Below are positions 15,683-17,551 of a stretch of 17,551 bases of DNA, one piece after another. The notes beneath the pieces are model-generated. The model saw only the letters and a list, made by a program, of their open reading frames with translations. It was not told the origin of the DNA and made no database searches. Position numbers and translations under genes: made by a program. Source of the DNA: Acetobacteraceae bacterium (GTDB lineage: Bacteria > Pseudomonadota > Alphaproteobacteria > Acetobacterales > Acetobacteraceae); the NCBI GenBank assembly GCA_020853405.1, contig JADYYZ010000084.1:1-17551 (forward strand). Direction: 5' to 3'. The first letter of the stretch is position 1; each line of letters starts with the position of its first letter.

Positions 15683-17093
15683 TGCCGGGGGCATGCGCGT
15701 GTTCATGGAAGCGCGCGGCGGCATGCTCGGCTTTTTCGCGCGCATCGTCGATTTCGATCCCGCGCGCGGGCCGCAGCTGGTGGTCGGCGGCCAGTCCTTC
15801 CCGCTTGCCGGGTTCAGCGCCGGCCAGTGGCTGTCGCAGGCGATGCGCGAGGCGCGGCCCGATGGCAGCTTCGCCTCGGAAACGCGGATGCTCCGCGCCA
15901 TGGCGGCCGCTTCCGCGTTCGAGCTGGTCGGCGTGCCGCGCTGGGGCCAGGGGCAGCTCCGCCTGAGCTATTCGGCACTGGGCTTCACCGAGGCGCTGCG
16001 GGCGCTCGATGCCTGCGCGCGGGGTGACCTGCGCTGGGCGCTGCTACCGACCACGCCCGAGGCCGGCCCGGTGCCGCTGACCCGGCCGGCGGCGCAGGCC
16101 AACAGAGCGCGCGCGGCGGCCGACCTCGCTCCCGGCGTCACGCTCACCGCCGAGCAGCGGCTACAGGCGATCCGTGCCCTGCACGGGCTTGGCCACCAGG
16201 CCGAGGGCTTCGCGGATGCGTGGCGACTGCTGCGCGCGCAGGCGGTCATCGCGTTCCAGAAGGCACGGCGCGAGGAGCCGACAGGCAGGCTGTCGCGCGC
16301 GCAGGCCAATGCGCTGCTGGCATCGCCGCAGGCGCGCCAGCCGACCGCGTGGGAGGCAGAAGGGGCCAACCCGCTGGTGAGCCTTTCCGCGCCCCATGAG
16401 CTGCTGTGGGGCAGCGAATGGCCCGTGGTGAGCGAAGCCCGTGCCTATGCCGCCGCGCTGGGGCTGGCCGGGGACTGCGGCTGGCGCGATTGCCTCGGCC
16501 TGATCCAGCGCCACTTCGGCCTGCGCCAGACCCGGATGATGGATGACGCCACCTTCACCGCCATGGGAGAGGCCCCGCGGGTTGCCGCGCCTGGCGGCGC
16601 CGGGGCCGAGAGTTTCGGCGTCTGGCGCTTCACGCCGGCCGAGGGCAGCGGCGACTGCGTGCTGGCGGCCGCGCCGGCGCGCATCGAGGGGGTCTCGCAC
16701 TGGACGCAGTCGCGGATCGAGCTGCGGCGCAACCCCGGGCTCGGGCGCACCACGCTGACCGCCCGCTTCGCCGGCTTTGTCGATTTCGATCCGGGAGCAC
16801 CGCCGGTGCTGGAGGCCGGCGGCAGGCGCATCGCGCTGGAACCGCTATGGGCCAGCCCCTGGTTCGGCCCGGCGCGCACGGCCATCAGCGGCGACGGCTG
16901 GACCCGCTCCAGCGAGCCGCTGCGCGCGCTGGCCTCGGCGCCGGAGGTTGCGGTGGTCGGGCAGACCCGCTGGGGGGGTATGCTCCGGCTGGTCTACGCC
17001 ACCGACGGCTTCGCCGAGGCGTTCGCCCGGCTGGACGCGGCCTGCGGCGGCGGCGCGCTGGTCGCTGCCCATCTTGGCAGAAGCGGGCGATGA
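15066..17093 (+). CDS. C-terminal part of the caspase-like protein: two peptidoglycan-binding-like plus beta-domain units
   Basis: This frame is open from 14973, but its first start codon is only at GTG 15363, which would cut off the first peptidoglycan-binding-like segment at about 15120-15320 (AAAQRLHIQRALANLGF, AIRRFQAARGAPVTGRL). That is the main reason to join it to the caspase frame. Two units follow each other. Unit A is about 15105-16025 and unit B about 16125-17060. Each has a PG_binding_1-like stretch, a second helical stretch with CxxxxC (Cys codons 15453/15468 and 16476/16491), and a beta-type domain starting FGDWR or FGVWR (15594, 16614). The beta domain has Cys at 15636/16656 and at 16014/17043. 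The beta domains share IVDFDP/FVDFDP, RWG and LDAC/LDAAC. Taken alone, the part from 15363 has 576 residues. Function is unknown; a cell-wall-targeted region of the exported protease is the likely reading. Confidence 0.7.
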   Translation, partial: DRAAEAEAAPGAPELAVGLTLAAAQRLHIQRALANLGFDQAGRSIGAGWGIHPGAIRRFQAARGAPVTGRLAPDQATWLLARDEGAKPAPREAELLLDFVRFSFAHARSFFNPFWAAIRDHARAAGQPECRGRACIRVVQDALGLPASGVVSQALLDRMAAAPILRGPDRAAEARAFGDWRLLAQAADGACVIETSATAIAGPALDAGGMRVFMEARGGMLGFFARIVDFDPARGPQLVVGGQSFPLAGFSAGQWLSQAMREARPDGSFASETRMLRAMAAASAFELVGVPRWGQGQLRLSYSALGFTEALRALDACARGDLRWALLPTTPEAGPVPLTRPAAQANRARAAADLAPGVTLTAEQRLQAIRALHGLGHQAEGFADAWRLLRAQAVIAFQKARREEPTGRLSRAQANALLASPQARQPTAWEAEGANPLVSLSAPHELLWGSEWPVVSEARAYAAALGLAGDCGWRDCLGLIQRHFGLRQTRMMDDATFTAMGEAPRVAAPGGAGAESFGVWRFTPAEGSGDCVLAAAPARIEGVSHWTQSRIELRRNPGLGRTTLTARFAGFVDFDPGAPPVLEAGGRRIALEPLWASPWFGPARTAISGDGWTRSSEPLRALASAPEVAVVGQTRWGGMLRLVYATDGFAEAFARLDAACGGGALVAAHLGRSGR

Positions 17094-17147
17094 GCGCATG
17101 AGCGCCGGCACCCGCCGGCCGCCGGCTGCACGCACGAGGGATGCATC

Positions 17148-17390
17148 ATGGGCCTGATCTGGTTCCTGCTGGTCGGCCTGCTCGCCGGCTGGCTTGCCGG
17201 CAAGCTGATGTCGGGCGGCGGCTTCGGGCTGGTCGGCAACGTCGTGCTCGGGGTCATCGGCGCGGTGGTCGGCGGGCACGTGCTGGGGATGCTTGGCATC
17301 CGCGCCGGCGGCATCATCGGCGACGTGCTGGTGGCGACGCTGGGCGCGGCCGGCGTGCTGGCGCTGGTGCGGGTGCTGAAGCGCGCCTAG
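17148..17390 (+). CDS. GlsB/YeaQ/YmgE family small membrane protein
   Basis: This 80-residue protein starts at ATG 17148 with GAGGG seven bases upstream (17136-17140). It consists almost wholly of glycine-rich hydrophobic segments: about 3-20 (LIWFLLVGLLAGWLAGKL), 27-50 (GLVGNVVLGVIGAVVGG) and 57-77 (GDVLVATLGAAGVLAL). It ends with basic residues VLKRA. Size and pattern match the transglycosylase-associated/GlsB family (PF04226), small inner-membrane proteins often induced by stress. The name is historical and no enzyme activity is implied. It lies 54 bases after the caspase-like gene. The gap is GC-rich with repeated GCCGGC, and I see no clear signal in it. Confidence 0.9.
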   Translation: MGLIWFLLVGLLAGWLAGKLMSGGGFGLVGNVVLGVIGAVVGGHVLGMLGIRAGGIIGDVLVATLGAAGVLALVRVLKRA

Positions 17391-17391
17391 C

Positions 17392-17424
17392 GGGTGATCG
17401 CTTCAGACTGACGCGATCATGCCC
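17392..17424 (+). terminator. Strong hairpin, candidate terminator
   Basis: TGATCGC (17395-17401) pairs with GCGATCA (17413-17419) around an 11-base loop. The flanks GGG (17392-17394) and CCC (17422-17424) can extend the stem past a small bulge. It lies directly after the GlsB stop codon. No immediate run of T follows; TTGTTT appears about ten bases on. It is therefore probably a terminator or 3'-end hairpin, but not a textbook one. Confidence 0.45.
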
Positions 17425-17445
17425 AGCAAGCCATTGTTTAAGCGT

Positions 17446-17551
17446 ATGATTCACGTCTCTGGCAACCCCGCCTTTGACGATCACGCACCGGGGACGCGGG
17501 TGGGCGTCACGGCCGCATTGCGGCAGGCGCAAGCGTCGGCTACTGCCGCCG
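17446..17551 (+). CDS. Possible start of an unknown gene, running off the window
   Basis: An ATG at 17446 opens a frame with no stop through the end of the window, 35 codons. It begins MIHVSGNPAFDDHAPGTRVG, which looks like protein, and its codons mostly end in G or C. I do not recognise the family. No good Shine-Dalgarno is visible, and the bases just upstream (CATTGTTTAAGCG) are unusually AT-rich for this window, so the segment could instead be regulatory. A GANTC site (GATTC, 17448-17452) overlaps the start. Confidence 0.3.
   Translation, partial: MIHVSGNPAFDDHAPGTRVGVTAALRQAQASATAA

Noticed and set aside
15594..16025. Invasion-associated locus B (IalB) domain for the FGDW region
   Set aside because: The FGDW start and cysteine are suggestive, but the rest does not match what I recall of IalB; left unnamed.
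17094..17147. GCCGGC repeats as a terminator after the caspase-like gene
   Set aside because: Self-complementary GC-rich words are common in this sequence and no T run follows.
17314..17532. Minus-strand 72-codon frame at the right edge
   Set aside because: It overlaps the GlsB gene end and the hairpin; the product is Arg/Pro/Ala-rich with no domain.

Overview
This is a very GC-rich, densely packed chromosomal segment. The codons end mostly in G or C, GTG starts are common, and many neighbouring genes overlap by 4 bases. Gene content and order (moxR, DUF58 and BatA-N/DUF4159 genes facing DUF1285, CoA-type NUDIX, DUF6111, an alphaproteobacterial CCA-adding enzyme, an exporter and an Mce lipid transporter) suggest an alphaproteobacterium, probably in or near Rhodospirillales/Acetobacteraceae. 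That placement is inferred from gene families, not from a marker gene.

Left arm (1-4848, minus strand): a MoxR AAA+ ATPase, a DUF58 protein with a DxSxS metal-site motif, a large membrane protein with an N-terminal BatA-like anchor and a C-terminal DUF4159 domain, and the first 27 codons of another gene that leaves the window. This is the common MoxR/von-Willebrand-type module, probably acting at the inner membrane and envelope. A 70-base divergent intergenic region (4849-4918) separates it from the right arm.

Right arm, first block (4919-13149, plus strand): DUF1285, CoA-pyrophosphatase-type NUDIX hydrolase, small membrane protein DUF6111, CCA-adding enzyme, MsbA-like ABC exporter, then a four-gene phospholipid transport set: STAS-MlaE permease, MlaF ATPase, MlaD-type Mce protein and a PqiC-type lipoprotein. 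Spacing runs from -4 to about 50 bases, so it reads as one transcription unit. The second half is an envelope lipid-handling machine: the exporter flips lipid, and the Mla-type set moves phospholipid between membranes.

Right arm, second block (13150-17551): after a 122-base gap comes an NADPH:quinone reductase-like gene whose stop overlaps the GTG start of an exported caspase-like (peptidase C14) gene. This gene carries an apparent single-base frameshift near 15061-15068. When the frames are joined it encodes about 948 residues: signal peptide, caspase domain with intact His/Cys dyad, Pro/Ala linker, and two tandem copies of an approximately 300-residue unit made of peptidoglycan-binding-like segments plus a beta-type domain, with four cysteines at equivalent places in each copy. 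A GlsB/YeaQ-type small membrane protein follows, then a strong hairpin and a short open frame that leaves the window.

Most of the window is ordinary conserved chromosome. The part most worth a second look is the caspase gene: its duplicated cysteine-containing C-terminal region and its broken reading frame. No RNA gene, CRISPR array, insertion sequence, phage or defence island was seen, and no stretch over 300 bases lacks a gene.
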